Positions 16,410 through 25,137 of a stretch of DNA of 64,000 nt are shown here, in pieces (the stretch's first letter is position 1; each line of letters opens with the position of its first letter). Origin of the DNA: JANQQJ01 sp046290575. Lineage in GTDB: Bacteria > Pseudomonadota > Alphaproteobacteria > SMXS01. The DNA is taken from positions 1-64,000 of the forward strand of contig JBKAGX010000005.1 in assembly GCA_046290575.1 (NCBI GenBank), read 5' to 3'. The notes under the pieces are model-generated. The model had not been told where the DNA came from and did no database searches. It worked only from the letters and a program-made list of their open reading frames with translations. The translations under genes were made by a program, and so were the position numbers.

Positions 16410-17081
16410 TTAGCCCCCCATATGCTGTTCAAAGAAGGCGAGCGTACGCGCGCCCGATTTTTCAATTGATGGCTCGTCGTGATTGGCGGGCCGGTCGGAC
16501 CAGAAACCGTGATCGGCGCGGTAGATATGGACTTTGACATCCGGGTGCGCTTCGGCGGTACGCCGGACAGCGTCCAGGGGAATGGTTTTGTCGCGTGACC
16601 CGAAGTGCAGCATGGTCGGGCATTTGGGGTGCTCGTCCAGATGGTCCGGGATAAGGCGGCCGTAGAACCCGACAGCGCAGGCCAGTCCGTTGACGCGCGA
16701 CGCGGCCATCCAGGTCAGCGATCCGCCGTAACAGAAGCCCGTAATGGCGACCGGCCCGGTCTTGCCCAGCCTGTCGACACATGCCTGTATATCCAGCATG
16801 GGAATTTCGACACCCGACTGACCGGCGCATTCCACCGCCGCGTCGATATCTTTCTGGTCATAGCCGAAGGCTGCGTCTCGCGCGATCCGGTCGAAGATGG
16901 CCGGCGCCAGGGTCTCATAACCATGTGCAGCGAAGTGATCGCACAATTCGCGGATATGGGGCGTAACGCCGAAGATCTCTTGAATCAGGACCAGGCCACC
17001 TTTGCGGGCGCCCTCGGCGGGTGCGCGATAGGCGGCAAAACTGTGCCCATCGGACGCAGATAGCGTGATTGTCTCCCCCAT
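16410..17081 (-). CDS. dienelactone hydrolase family protein
   Basis: An alpha/beta hydrolase of 223 residues with the cysteine nucleophile elbow GFCYGG, an acid in GSRDKTIP and the histidine in ADHGFW, the triad of dienelactone hydrolases. IQEIFGVTPHIRELCDHFAAHGY is the conserved N-terminal block. Family members hydrolyse dienelactone in chloroaromatic breakdown, but no other such genes are nearby, so a general carboxyl-ester role is as likely. Possibly read through from ychF (26-base gap). Confidence 0.88.
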   Translation of the reverse strand: MGETITLSASDGHSFAAYRAPAEGARKGGLVLIQEIFGVTPHIRELCDHFAAHGYETLAPAIFDRIARDAAFGYDQKDIDAAVECAGQSGVEIPMLDIQACVDRLGKTGPVAITGFCYGGSLTWMAASRVNGLACAVGFYGRLIPDHLDEHPKCPTMLHFGSRDKTIPLDAVRRTAEAHPDVKVHIYRADHGFWSDRPANHDEPSIEKSGARTLAFFEQHMGG

Positions 17082-17107
17082 CGATCCCCCTTCGATTGGT
17101 ACTGGTC

Positions 17108-18205
17108 CTATGCGTTGAAACGGAAGTGCAGCACGTCGCCATCCTGCACGACGTAGTCCTTGCCCTCAAGCCGCGCCTTGCCGGCATCCCGTGCGCCTGC
17201 TTCACCATTGCAGGCCAGGTAGTCGTCATAGGCGATGGTTTCGGCGCGGATGAAGCCGCGTTCAAAATCAGTGTGGATGACGCCAGCGGCCTGTGGGGCC
17301 TTTGTTCCTTCTGAGATGGTCCAGGCGCGGGCCTCTTTCGGGCCGGCGGTAAAATAGGTGATCAGACCCAGCAGATTGTGGCCGGCACGAATGACACGGG
17401 ACAGGCCGGTTTCATCAAGCCCGATTTCCTCAAGGAAGGCCTGCCGCTCCTCCGCATCAAGCTGGGCGATTTCGGCCTCAATGGCGGCTGAAATCACCAC
17501 GCATTCCGCGCCTTCGGCCGCTGCTTTTTCAGCGATCTTTGCCGAGAGCGCATTGCCTTCGGCAGCGCTGTCTTCGTCTACATTGCAGACGTAGAGAATC
17601 GGTTTTGCCGTGATCAGGTGCAGATTGTTGAACGCCGCTTTGTCATCTTCGCTGACCTCGACGGTACGGGCGGGCTTCCCGTCCGTCAGCGCGGCAGACG
17701 CCGCTTCCATCAGACGCAGATCACGTGCGGCTTCCTTGTCGCCGCCGCGCACTTTTTTGACCGCTGCCGCCATGCGTCGCTCCAGGCTTTCCAGATCCGC
17801 CAACATCAATTCTGTCTCAATGGTTTCGGCGTCCGCCAGCGGGTCGACCTGTCCATCCACATGGGTGACATCCGGGTCTTCAAAACACCGCAGCAGATGG
17901 ATAATCGCGTCGACCTCACGGATGTGCGACAGGAACTGGTTGCCCAGACCTTCGCCCTTGCTGGCCCCCCGGACCAACCCGGCGATATCGACGAAAGTCA
18001 GTTGGGTCGGGATGGTCTGTGCGGAACTGGCGATGGCGGCGCATTTGTCCAGCCGCTCATCGGGTACCGGCACCACCCCGACATTGGGCTCGATGGTGCA
18101 GAACGGGAAATTCTCCGCTGCCGCAGCTGCGGTCTCCGTCAGCGCGTTGAAAAGGGTCGATTTACCCACATTGGGCAGGCCGACAATGCCGCACTTAAAC
18201 CCCAT
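17108..18205 (-). CDS. ychF: redox-regulated ATPase YchF (Obg-like)
   Basis: Translation-associated P-loop NTPase that binds ribosomes and prefers ATP over GTP. Walker A GLPNVGKST at 9-17, the switch/G3 region DIAGLVRGASKGEGLGNQFL at about 69-88, and an NVDE motif where GTPases have NKxD, which explains the ATP preference. A coiled-coil insert (about 130-160) and a C-terminal TGS domain (from about 280, YFTAGPKEARAWTI) follow. 365 residues, family-typical. Its first 11 bases overlap pth. Confidence 0.96.
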   Translation of the reverse strand: MGFKCGIVGLPNVGKSTLFNALTETAAAAAENFPFCTIEPNVGVVPVPDERLDKCAAIASSAQTIPTQLTFVDIAGLVRGASKGEGLGNQFLSHIREVDAIIHLLRCFEDPDVTHVDGQVDPLADAETIETELMLADLESLERRMAAAVKKVRGGDKEAARDLRLMEAASAALTDGKPARTVEVSEDDKAAFNNLHLITAKPILYVCNVDEDSAAEGNALSAKIAEKAAAEGAECVVISAAIEAEIAQLDAEERQAFLEEIGLDETGLSRVIRAGHNLLGLITYFTAGPKEARAWTISEGTKAPQAAGVIHTDFERGFIRAETIAYDDYLACNGEAGARDAGKARLEGKDYVVQDGDVLHFRFNA

Positions 18206-18791
18206 CTGATTCCTTATCCTTCTTCGGTTGGGTCAGCAGGGCGACCCGGCTTTGAAACTTGGCATCCTCGCCCTGCGCCAGCAGCGGTGCTGCCTCGGCG
18301 ATCGCGTCGAGCATCGGGTCGAGCCATAGGTCGTCGGCGGTGGAGAAGTCGGACAACACGTGCTTCATGACCTTCGACTTGTCGCCTGGATGGCCAACAC
18401 CGATCCGGACGCGGCGGAACGCGGGCCCGATATGGCTGGCAATGTCGCGGATGCCATTATGGCCCGCCGCACCGCCGCCGACCTTCAACTTCATCTTGCC
18501 CGGTGCGAGGTCGATCTCGTCATAGATAACGGTCACGTCGGATGGATCCAGTTTGTAGAAGCGCATCGCCTGACCGACGGCCTGGCCCGAATTGTTCATG
18601 AAGGTCTGTGGTTTGATCAGCAGGATCTTCTCGCCTCCCAACTGACCATCCGAGATCTGCGCCTGGAACTTCTTGCGCCACGGGCCAAAGCGATGCCGCC
18701 TGGCGATCTCCTCGATCGCCAGGAACCCGACATTGTGCCGGTTGTCGACATATTGATCGCCTGGATTGCCCAGGCCGACGAGTAGCAGCAT
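18195..18791 (-). CDS. pth: peptidyl-tRNA hydrolase
   Basis: Releases tRNA from peptidyl-tRNA that drops off the ribosome. Active-site N9 and H19 lie in GLGNPGDQYVDNRHNVGF; KPQTFMNNSG (substrate Asn) and VIYDEIDLAPGKMKLKVGGGAAGHNGI carry the catalytic Asp and Asn. 198 residues including the usual variable tail. Placed between rplY and ychF, as in many bacteria; 23-base gap to rplY and 11-base overlap with ychF. Confidence 0.96.
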   Translation of the reverse strand: MLLLVGLGNPGDQYVDNRHNVGFLAIEEIARRHRFGPWRKKFQAQISDGQLGGEKILLIKPQTFMNNSGQAVGQAMRFYKLDPSDVTVIYDEIDLAPGKMKLKVGGGAAGHNGIRDIASHIGPAFRRVRIGVGHPGDKSKVMKHVLSDFSTADDLWLDPMLDAIAEAAPLLAQGEDAKFQSRVALLTQPKKDKESDGV

Positions 18792-18814
18792 GGGCCTCTC
18801 CCGTCAGACGGCGA

Positions 18815-19480
18815 CTATTCCTCGTCGCCGCCTTCGTCTTCGCCCTCGGTGGCTTCGGCCTCTTCAGCGCCTTCTTCGCCCTCGACTGCTTCGTCCTCAT
18901 CCTCGTCCGTGCCGCCGGATGGGGCGGCGATCGTGGCGATGGTGAAGTCGCGGTCGGCAATTGTCGGGGTCACACCTTCAGGCAGGTCAACGTCGCCGAT
19001 ATGGACGCTGTCACCGATATCAAGGGCCTCGATATCCAGCACGATTTCTTCCGGAATAGAATCGGCAGGACAGGAAAGCTCAACATCATGGCGCACGATG
19101 TTCAGCACACCGCCGCGTTTCAGGCCCACGCAGGTCTCTTCATTGATGAAGTGAACAGGGACTTCGACGTCGATACGCGAATCGCGCGAAATGCGCAGAA
19201 AGTCGATATGCATGGGGAAATCTTTAACGACATCCACCTGCAGATCGCGGGGAATCACCCGCTCTTTTTCAGAACCGATTTCCACGTCAAACAAGGTGCC
19301 CATGAAGCGGCCTCGTTTGACCTCTCTCAGGACCTCGTTGAACGCAAGGGTAATGGGAAGCGGGTCTTGGCCCGCGCCATAGATAACCGCGGGTACTCTT
19401 CCGTTGCGGCGTGCTGCACGGGCGGACCCCTTACCAACCCGGTCACGACGCTCTGCCGCCAGAGTGCTGACGTCTGCCAT
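18815..19480 (-). CDS. rplY: 50S ribosomal protein bL25, long form (Ctc)
   Basis: Binds 5S rRNA in the large subunit. The N-terminal L25 domain (about 1-95, LAAERRDRVGKGSARAARRN with basic RNA-binding face) is followed by the TL5/Ctc beta domain (95-185). The last 35 residues are a strongly acidic, low-complexity tail of Glu, Asp, Gly and Ala, seen in other alphaproteobacterial Ctc proteins. 221 residues. It is separated from prs by 120 bases, which could hold its own promoter. Confidence 0.94.
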   Translation of the reverse strand: MADVSTLAAERRDRVGKGSARAARRNGRVPAVIYGAGQDPLPITLAFNEVLREVKRGRFMGTLFDVEIGSEKERVIPRDLQVDVVKDFPMHIDFLRISRDSRIDVEVPVHFINEETCVGLKRGGVLNIVRHDVELSCPADSIPEEIVLDIEALDIGDSVHIGDVDLPEGVTPTIADRDFTIATIAAPSGGTDEDEDEAVEGEEGAEEAEATEGEDEGGDEE

Positions 19481-19600
19481 GATGATCTCCGTCTTTTGAC
19501 AGTGTGTGCGTCCCGCCTCCAGGGGTGCGGGTCCGCTGAACCGCGGGTTTGTAGCGGAAGAGCCCTAGAAAGGCAACGCCTGTGGTGACCGGTTGTGGGG

Positions 19601-20533
19601 TTAGTCGAACAGGCTGGAGACGGAGGATTCGTCGTTGATCCGACGCATGGCTTCACCGATCAGCGGGGCGATCGGAATGAGCCGGATATTGGGTGCGCCC
19701 AGGACAGCCTCGGTCGGGGCGATGGAGTCCGTGATCACCAACTCTTTCAGCGCTGAATTGGTGACCCGTTCCACGGCTTTGCCGGACAAAACCCCGTGGG
19801 AGACATAAGCGGATACGGACGCGGCGCCCTGATCCATCAAGGCGCCAGCGGCATTACAAAGCGTGCCCGCGCTATCGACAATATCATCAACCATGATGCA
19901 GTCGCGGCCGCGCACATCGCCAATGATGTTCATCACTTCGGAGACACCGGCCTGCTCGCGGCGTTTGTCGACGATCGCCAGGTCGGCATCGACACGGCTG
20001 GCATATTGGCGCGCCCGCACCACGCCGCCGATATCTGGTGAGACAAACATCAGGTTGGACGTGTCGAGGTTCTCCGCGATGTCGCGGGACAAGACGGGCT
20101 CAGCAAAGAGGTTGTCCGTCGGAATGTCGAAGAACCCCTGAATCTGTCCCGCGTGCAGGTCCATGGTCAGCACTCTGTCGGCCCCGGCGACCGTAATCAG
20201 ATTAGCGACCAGCTTGGCTGAAATCGGCGTGCGGGGACCCGGTTTTCGGTCCTGCCGCGCATAGCCGAAATAGGGCAGCACCGCCGTAATCCGCTTTGCG
20301 GATGCGCGGTTCAGCGCATCGATGCAGACCAGCAGTTCCATCAGATTGTCATTGGTGGGAAAAGACGTGCTCTGGATCACGAAGACGTCCTGGCCACGGA
20401 CATTTTCGTGGATTTCTACCCAGACTTCCTCATCGGCGAATCGTTTGATGCTGGCTTTGGTCAGCGGCACGCTCAAATAGTCGGCAATTGCCGCGGACAA
20501 CGTTGGATTGCTGTTGCCGCCGAGGATTTTCAT
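19601..20533 (-). CDS. prs: ribose-phosphate pyrophosphokinase
   Basis: Makes PRPP from ribose-5-phosphate and ATP, feeding nucleotide, His and Trp synthesis and the apt reaction. Motifs: RFADEEVWVEIHENVRGQDVF near 31-51, the ATP loop YFGYARQDRKPGPRTPISAKLVA, the DLHAGQIQGFFDIPTDNL metal site, and the PRPP-binding CIMVDDIVDSAGTLCNAA. 310 residues. Upstream gene pgeF ends only 56 bases away, so both may share a transcript. Confidence 0.97.
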   Translation of the reverse strand: MKILGGNSNPTLSAAIADYLSVPLTKASIKRFADEEVWVEIHENVRGQDVFVIQSTSFPTNDNLMELLVCIDALNRASAKRITAVLPYFGYARQDRKPGPRTPISAKLVANLITVAGADRVLTMDLHAGQIQGFFDIPTDNLFAEPVLSRDIAENLDTSNLMFVSPDIGGVVRARQYASRVDADLAIVDKRREQAGVSEVMNIIGDVRGRDCIMVDDIVDSAGTLCNAAGALMDQGAASVSAYVSHGVLSGKAVERVTNSALKELVITDSIAPTEAVLGAPNIRLIPIAPLIGEAMRRINDESSVSSLFD

Positions 20534-20589
20534 GGGGCCTCCTTAGGCTGCCGGGTTTGGCGTTCCCGAAAGCGATTACCGATTCACTA

Positions 20590-21366
20590 TCAGGCCGGTT
20601 CCGGGCCGACAAGGGCAATCGCAGAAAGTTGCCTGCCATAGTCGGGTTCGCCACGGTGCACGGCGCGGCGATAGCTGAAAAAGAAATCGGGTTCGTCATA
20701 TGTGTCGCGGTTGATGTGCTCGATATCGCCGATTCCTGCCTCTTGCAGCCGAGTCTTTACATATCCCGTCAGGTCGAACTGAAAGTGGCCGGAGCGCTTG
20801 CCCGCTGCGAAGTAGCGTTCGTTTTCCGCAGCCTGTGTCAGGAACCGCGTATGAAACTCCGGTCCGACTTCGTAGGACGCCTGCGCGATAGCGGGGCCAA
20901 TGGCGGCGCGCGTCGTCTGTGGTTCGGCCCCGAGCCGGTTCATCGCTGCAACCGTCGCGCCGATCACGCCATTGAATGCCCCCTGCCAACCCGCATGTGC
21001 CGCGCCGATCACACGGGCGATCGGATCAGAGAACAGGATGGGCACACAGTCCGCCGTCAGGATGCCCAGCGCCAGCCCCATGGAATTGGTCACCATTGCG
21101 TCGGCCTGCGGGCGCGCCTCGGTGGTCCAGGGCCGGGTGACGAAGACGACCTCGCGGCTATGCACCTGATACAGCGTACAGAGCTGCGCCAGCGGTACGC
21201 CCAGAAGATCGGAGGCCAGTTGCCGATTCTCGGTCACCAAAGAGGGGTCGTCCTTGGAGCCCTGCCCGCAATTCAGCGACGCATAGATTCCGCTGGAGAC
21301 ACCGCCGCGCCGCGTGAAGAATGCGTGTTCAACCGATCCGACCGAGAGGTTTTCTGCGCGGATCAT
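20590..21366 (-). CDS. pgeF: peptidoglycan editing factor / purine nucleoside phosphorylase-like (YfiH, DUF152)
   Basis: A 258-residue multicopper-polyphenol-oxidase-like protein; family members act on purine nucleosides and edit UDP-MurNAc-peptides. Metal ligands are in QVHSREVV (His), TADCVPILF (Cys) and GAAHAGWQGAFNGV (His), and FFTRRGGVSSGIYASLN is the family start. It lies three bases after the methyltransferase gene, in the usual alphaproteobacterial order lgt-methyltransferase-pgeF. Confidence 0.92.
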   Translation of the reverse strand: MIRAENLSVGSVEHAFFTRRGGVSSGIYASLNCGQGSKDDPSLVTENRQLASDLLGVPLAQLCTLYQVHSREVVFVTRPWTTEARPQADAMVTNSMGLALGILTADCVPILFSDPIARVIGAAHAGWQGAFNGVIGATVAAMNRLGAEPQTTRAAIGPAIAQASYEVGPEFHTRFLTQAAENERYFAAGKRSGHFQFDLTGYVKTRLQEAGIGDIEHINRDTYDEPDFFFSYRRAVHRGEPDYGRQLSAIALVGPEPA

Positions 21367-21368
21367 GG

Positions 21369-22433
21369 TTAGAGCCCTGCCAGGCTGGACAGGCTCGGGC
21401 TTTTGATGGCCAGTACCTTAAACAAAGTGCCCATCTGATCGGGCGCGGTCAGCCGATGCGCGGCAAGGTCGATCTCTCGCGCTTGCGCTGGATTGGCTGA
21501 CCGCTTCAAGGCGTCAGCACGGGCGGGCAAGCCAAGCGCATTAAGAAACGCATTTTGTGTCACGGGGCCCGCCACGGCTGCGCCGGCGGTTATTGCTGCT
21601 TCCGCAAGCGCCTGGAAGTCCACATGCGCCGTGAGATCGGCTTGCCCGGGATCATCGAACGGGTCTGCGTAGACATGCGCGGAAACCGCCTGAAGGCTGC
21701 TGCCGGGTGCGCTGGTTTCGTTGCCATAGTCGATGATCAGTGCGGCACCGCCATGGGCGTGGACTCGGCGTCCCAGAAGCCTCGCCAGGCTGATAACCTC
21801 TTCCGAGGTTTCGATGATGCTGCCATCGGGAAAGTCTTCAGCGGCCCAAATGGGAGGTGCCGTGGACGGGCCTGGCTCGGCGATCAGGCGCTCTCCCTCG
21901 GCCTTGACGACGGTCCGGCGCCAGCCATCAGGGGTTTTGGTCATTTGCTGAATGGGCAAGGTGTCAAAGAACTCATTGGCGATCAGGATCATGGGGCCCG
22001 GCGGAACCTGCTCGATGCTGTCCCACCATGCGGCGTTGACCCGTTTCGCCTGTTCGGCCTCCAACAGCGGGTTCACCTCGACAAGATGAAGATCAATGGG
22101 CATGTCGGAGGCGGCCCTGATCGCACGCAGGGCGTCCGCAATAAGAGTGCCACGGCCAGGGCCCAGCTCGACGAGCTTGACGTCCTCAGGCGAACCCAGG
22201 CGGTTCCAGGTATCGACCACCCACAGGCCGATCAGCTCGCCGAACATCTGGCTGATTTCCGGTGCGGTGATGAAGTCACCGTCAGCGCCCAGTGCGGCGG
22301 CGTTTGTGTAGTAGCCATGTTCGGGGTCGGTCAGCGCAATGCGCATGTAGTCCGCCAGATCAAGGGGGCCGCTCTCCTTGATCATGGCCATGATGCGCGC
22401 CTTAAGCGGGTTTGAAGTCTTGACGCCGTGCAT
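21369..22433 (-). CDS. SAM-dependent methyltransferase, NDUFAF7/MidA family
   Basis: A 354-residue class I methyltransferase. The SAM motif is KLVELGPGRGTLIADALRAI at about 94-113; MFGELIGLWVVDTW and ANEFFDTLPIQQM are the family signatures. The mitochondrial homologue methylates an arginine of complex I subunit NDUFS2, so a complex I role is likely but inferred. The start at 22433 (with TCTGGA before it) overlaps lgt by 32 bases; a later in-frame ATG at 22391 is possible but would drop conserved N-terminal residues. Confidence 0.9.
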   Translation of the reverse strand: MHGVKTSNPLKARIMAMIKESGPLDLADYMRIALTDPEHGYYTNAAALGADGDFITAPEISQMFGELIGLWVVDTWNRLGSPEDVKLVELGPGRGTLIADALRAIRAASDMPIDLHLVEVNPLLEAEQAKRVNAAWWDSIEQVPPGPMILIANEFFDTLPIQQMTKTPDGWRRTVVKAEGERLIAEPGPSTAPPIWAAEDFPDGSIIETSEEVISLARLLGRRVHAHGGAALIIDYGNETSAPGSSLQAVSAHVYADPFDDPGQADLTAHVDFQALAEAAITAGAAVAGPVTQNAFLNALGLPARADALKRSANPAQAREIDLAAHRLTAPDQMGTLFKVLAIKSPSLSSLAGL

Positions 22434-23226
22434 TCCAGATCAACCAGATGCCGAACAGAACCATCGGGATCGACAATAGCTGCCCCATACTTGCCCCGAA
22501 CCACAGGAAGCCCAGATAGTCGTCCGGCTCGCGGAAAAACTCGACGATGATTCGGCTGGCGCCATAGCCAATCAGGAAGGTGCCGCACAGCGCGCCGGGC
22601 ATGAAGCGCATCTGTGTCATGGAGAACAGCAGTCGCAGAACGATAAAGAGAACCAGGCCCTCAAGAAACGCTTCGTAAAGCTGGCTGGGGTGCCGTGGTT
22701 CGGGCCCTGCAGCACCGCCAAAGATGATGCCATAGTCGCCGCCGGTTGGCCGGCCATAGAGTTCGCCATTGATGAAATTCGCGATCCGCCCGAGCAACAG
22801 GCCGATGGGCACGACGCAGCCGACCAGATCGCCGACACTGTACATCGAGATGCCGCGTTTCAGCGAAAACCAGATGATGACAGTGATGACGCCCAGCAGC
22901 CCGCCATGGAATGACATGCCGCCCTCCCAGACCATGAAGATGGACAGCGGGTCAGACAGATAATCGCCGGGCTTGTAGAACAGCACATAGCCCAGCCTGC
23001 CGCCGAGGATCACGCCGAGCATGGACCAGAAGACGAAGTCTTCGACCTGTTGTTTGGTCATGGGCGGGCCATCCGGCCACCATTTGTCGTGCAGCAGCCG
23101 CAACAGATACCACCAGCCCAGGACAAGCCCGCCAATATAGGCGAGCGCATACCAGCGGATCTGGAAAAACCCAAGGTCCAGCGCAACCGAATTGAAGTTG
23201 GGGAACGGGATCGGCTCAGTCAGCAT
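22402..23226 (-). CDS. lgt: prolipoprotein diacylglyceryl transferase
   Basis: Inner-membrane enzyme that attaches diacylglycerol to the lipobox cysteine of prolipoproteins. Seven hydrophobic segments; essential HGGLLG motif, the Lgt signature GRIANFINGELYGRPT and HPSQLYEAFLEG. The start MLTEPIPFPNF at 23226 gives 274 residues; the frame extends 22 residues further upstream, but that stretch shows no family similarity. Divergent from ubiK with 99 bases between. Confidence 0.96.
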   Translation of the reverse strand: MLTEPIPFPNFNSVALDLGFFQIRWYALAYIGGLVLGWWYLLRLLHDKWWPDGPPMTKQQVEDFVFWSMLGVILGGRLGYVLFYKPGDYLSDPLSIFMVWEGGMSFHGGLLGVITVIIWFSLKRGISMYSVGDLVGCVVPIGLLLGRIANFINGELYGRPTGGDYGIIFGGAAGPEPRHPSQLYEAFLEGLVLFIVLRLLFSMTQMRFMPGALCGTFLIGYGASRIIVEFFREPDDYLGFLWFGASMGQLLSIPMVLFGIWLIWNARRQDFKPA

Positions 23227-23325
23227 GTCCCCTACAAACCCCGCGCGGTGATGCGTGTCAAGCGCCTTGGAAAACCCGATGCCGCGCTTCATATTGATGA
23301 TGTCACAAAGATTTGGAGAAGCGCC

Positions 23326-23580
23326 ATGCAGACCGACAACCGACTGCTCAACGATCTGGGCAAACTTGCCACCGGCGCGGCGGGTGTCGCGCAGTCCATG
23401 CGTGAAGAGGTCGAGACCCTGATGCGTCAGCGTCTTGAACGGGCCATTGCTGATCTCGATGTCGTGCCACGTGACGAGTTTGAGGCCGTCAAGGCCATGG
23501 CCGCCGCCGCGCGCGAGGAAAACGAAGCGCTCAAGGAGCGGGTCGCGGCCCTGGAAGAAGCTGTTAAGGCGCAGTCGTAA
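23326..23580 (+). CDS. ubiK: accessory factor UbiK family protein (BMFP)
   Basis: An 84-residue protein with a short N-terminal region (MQTDNRLLNDLGKLATGAAGV) and a long C-terminal coiled coil (about 25-82, heptads in REENEALKERVAALEEAV). Family members form trimers, bind membranes and help ubiquinone synthesis under aerobic conditions. Good ribosome binding site TTTGGAGAAG. Ubiquinone supply suits the bc1 complex encoded upstream, but they are not in one operon. Confidence 0.88.
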   Translation: MQTDNRLLNDLGKLATGAAGVAQSMREEVETLMRQRLERAIADLDVVPRDEFEAVKAMAAAAREENEALKERVAALEEAVKAQS

Positions 23581-23747
23581 CAGGGAGTTTCGGGTGTTCG
23601 TCAGCCCTCCGCCGCAAGAACTTCATCGTTCAGGGCGATACCACCATATGTTGGGGGTTGAACGCGCCGAATAACAATGGCAGGCTAGATTTTGTGTCGT
23701 AATTGGGAACGGCACCCATAGCTAGCTATTCGCAGGAGGCCCGAGCG

Positions 23748-24266
23748 ATGACGTTATTGAGCTCCGAACGTGAACTTCCTGCTGGCGACCCCCTCGACCT
23801 CATAGAACAGATCGTCTCGGCCCATGAGTGGCCCTATGACCGGCAAAGCGCCGGTGAACTGACGGTTTTTGTCGCCGGCAACTGGGCTGAATACAATCTG
23901 CATTTTGCCTGGAACGGGCCCCGTTCGGCCGCTGATTTCGGTGGGCTGCAACTGGTCTGTGCCTTCGATGTGCGCATCCCCAAAGGCAGCCACACACCGA
24001 CTTACGAGCTGCTGTCCAAGATCAACGGGCAGATGTGGCTCGGCCATTTTGATCTGGTCGAGGACGAGGGGCTATTGATGTATCGGCACGGTGTCCTGAT
24101 GTGCGAGGGGCAGCGGGTAACGCTCGCCGAATGCGAAAATCTGATTGAGATCGCCATCACCGAATGCGAGCGCTTCTTCCCCGCCTTCCAATTTGTCGTC
24201 TGGGGCGGCAAGAAACCCGATGAAGCGCTTGAAATGGCGCTGTTGGAGACGGTCGGAGAAGCCTAA
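23748..24266 (+). CDS. YbjN domain-containing protein
   Basis: A 172-residue cytoplasmic protein; YbjN domains resemble type III secretion chaperone folds and E. coli YbjN affects motility and stress responses, but no biochemical role is established. Conserved pieces: WNGPRSAADFGGLQLVCAFDVRIP, LLSKINGQMWLGHFDL, YRHGVLM. AGGAGG seven bases before ATG 23748 fixes the start. A perfect 12-base palindrome ATAGCTAGCTAT (23718-23729) sits 18 bases before the start. proC follows after nine bases. Confidence 0.85.
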   Translation: MTLLSSERELPAGDPLDLIEQIVSAHEWPYDRQSAGELTVFVAGNWAEYNLHFAWNGPRSAADFGGLQLVCAFDVRIPKGSHTPTYELLSKINGQMWLGHFDLVEDEGLLMYRHGVLMCEGQRVTLAECENLIEIAITECERFFPAFQFVVWGGKKPDEALEMALLETVGEA

Positions 24267-24275
24267 ACTCCGTCC
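24264..24275 (+). promoter_or_regulatory. -10 element abutting proC start (leaderless candidate)
   Basis: TAAACT at 24264-24269 includes the ybjN stop codon and is followed by six bases and the proC ATG. There is no Shine-Dalgarno in the gap. Upstream TTGGAG gives a short 15-base spacer, so the -35 is poor. Confidence 0.4.
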
Positions 24276-25109
24276 ATGACAGAGTTTGCAAATATTACAG
24301 CCGCGCGGCCGCTGGTGCTGGTGGGAGGCGGGCGTATGGGGTCCGCCATGCTGGCCGGCTGGCTGGCGCGGGACCTCGACCCTGAAGCAGTGGTGGTCAT
24401 CGAGCCGGACGCCGCGTCACGTGACAGGTTAACGGCTGAGCATCGGGGAATTGGTCTCCTTGGGGACCCAGAAGGTCTTGAGGTGAGCCCTGCCGTAATT
24501 GTTCTGGCGGTCAAGCCACAGGTCATGGATCAGGCGCTGGTGCCGCTCGCAGGTCATGCAAAGGCGCTCTACGTCTCGATTGCGGCGGGGAAGACCCTCG
24601 GCTATTTCGATGCGCATCTGACCGGTGGACCGGCTGTCGTGCGCGCGATGCCCAATACGCCTGCAGCCATTGGCAGGGGCATGACCGTATGCGTCGCCAA
24701 TGATCAGGTATCAGCGACGCAACGATCTCTCTGCACCGCCCTGATGGAGGCCGTCGGCGCAGTGGCCTGGATCGATGACGAAAAGCTGATGGATGCGGTT
24801 ACCGCTCTGTCCGGCAGCGGCCCGGCATACGTATTTCATCTGATCGAAAGCATGGCGGCTGCAGGGAGGGCGCTGGGGCTGCCGGAAGACCAGGCACTGT
24901 TGCTGGCGCGGCAGACGGTGACCGGGGCAGGCGCGCTGGTTGACGCATCGCCTGGCACGTCGGCGGCAGAACTCCGGCAGAATGTTACGAGCCCGGGCGG
25001 TACCACCGAAGCAGCGCTGAACATATTGATGGGTGAGGCTGGACTGGCGGCGCTGATGCGCCGTGCCCTCGAAGCCGCGGCCAAAAGGTCGAAGGAGCTC
25101 TCAGGCTAA
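24276..25109 (+). CDS. proC: pyrroline-5-carboxylate reductase
   Basis: Last step of proline synthesis, reducing pyrroline-5-carboxylate with NAD(P)H. N-terminal Rossmann motif LVGGGRMGSAMLAGWL (12-27); C-terminal helical domain with SGSGPAYVFHLIESM (substrate binding) and TSPGGTTEAALNIL (family signature). 277 residues, normal. It starts nine bases after ybjN with no visible ribosome binding site. Confidence 0.96.
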   Translation: MTEFANITAARPLVLVGGGRMGSAMLAGWLARDLDPEAVVVIEPDAASRDRLTAEHRGIGLLGDPEGLEVSPAVIVLAVKPQVMDQALVPLAGHAKALYVSIAAGKTLGYFDAHLTGGPAVVRAMPNTPAAIGRGMTVCVANDQVSATQRSLCTALMEAVGAVAWIDDEKLMDAVTALSGSGPAYVFHLIESMAAAGRALGLPEDQALLLARQTVTGAGALVDASPGTSAAELRQNVTSPGGTTEAALNILMGEAGLAALMRRALEAAAKRSKELSG

Positions 25110-25124
25110 CGGCTGTGCTCGTGA

Positions 25125-25137
25125 TACACTGCGCACC
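25125..25137 (+). promoter_or_regulatory. -10 element abutting dinB-like start (leaderless candidate)
   Basis: TACACT at 25125-25130 followed by seven bases and the ATG at 25138; no Shine-Dalgarno between them. No clear -35 box. Confidence 0.4.
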
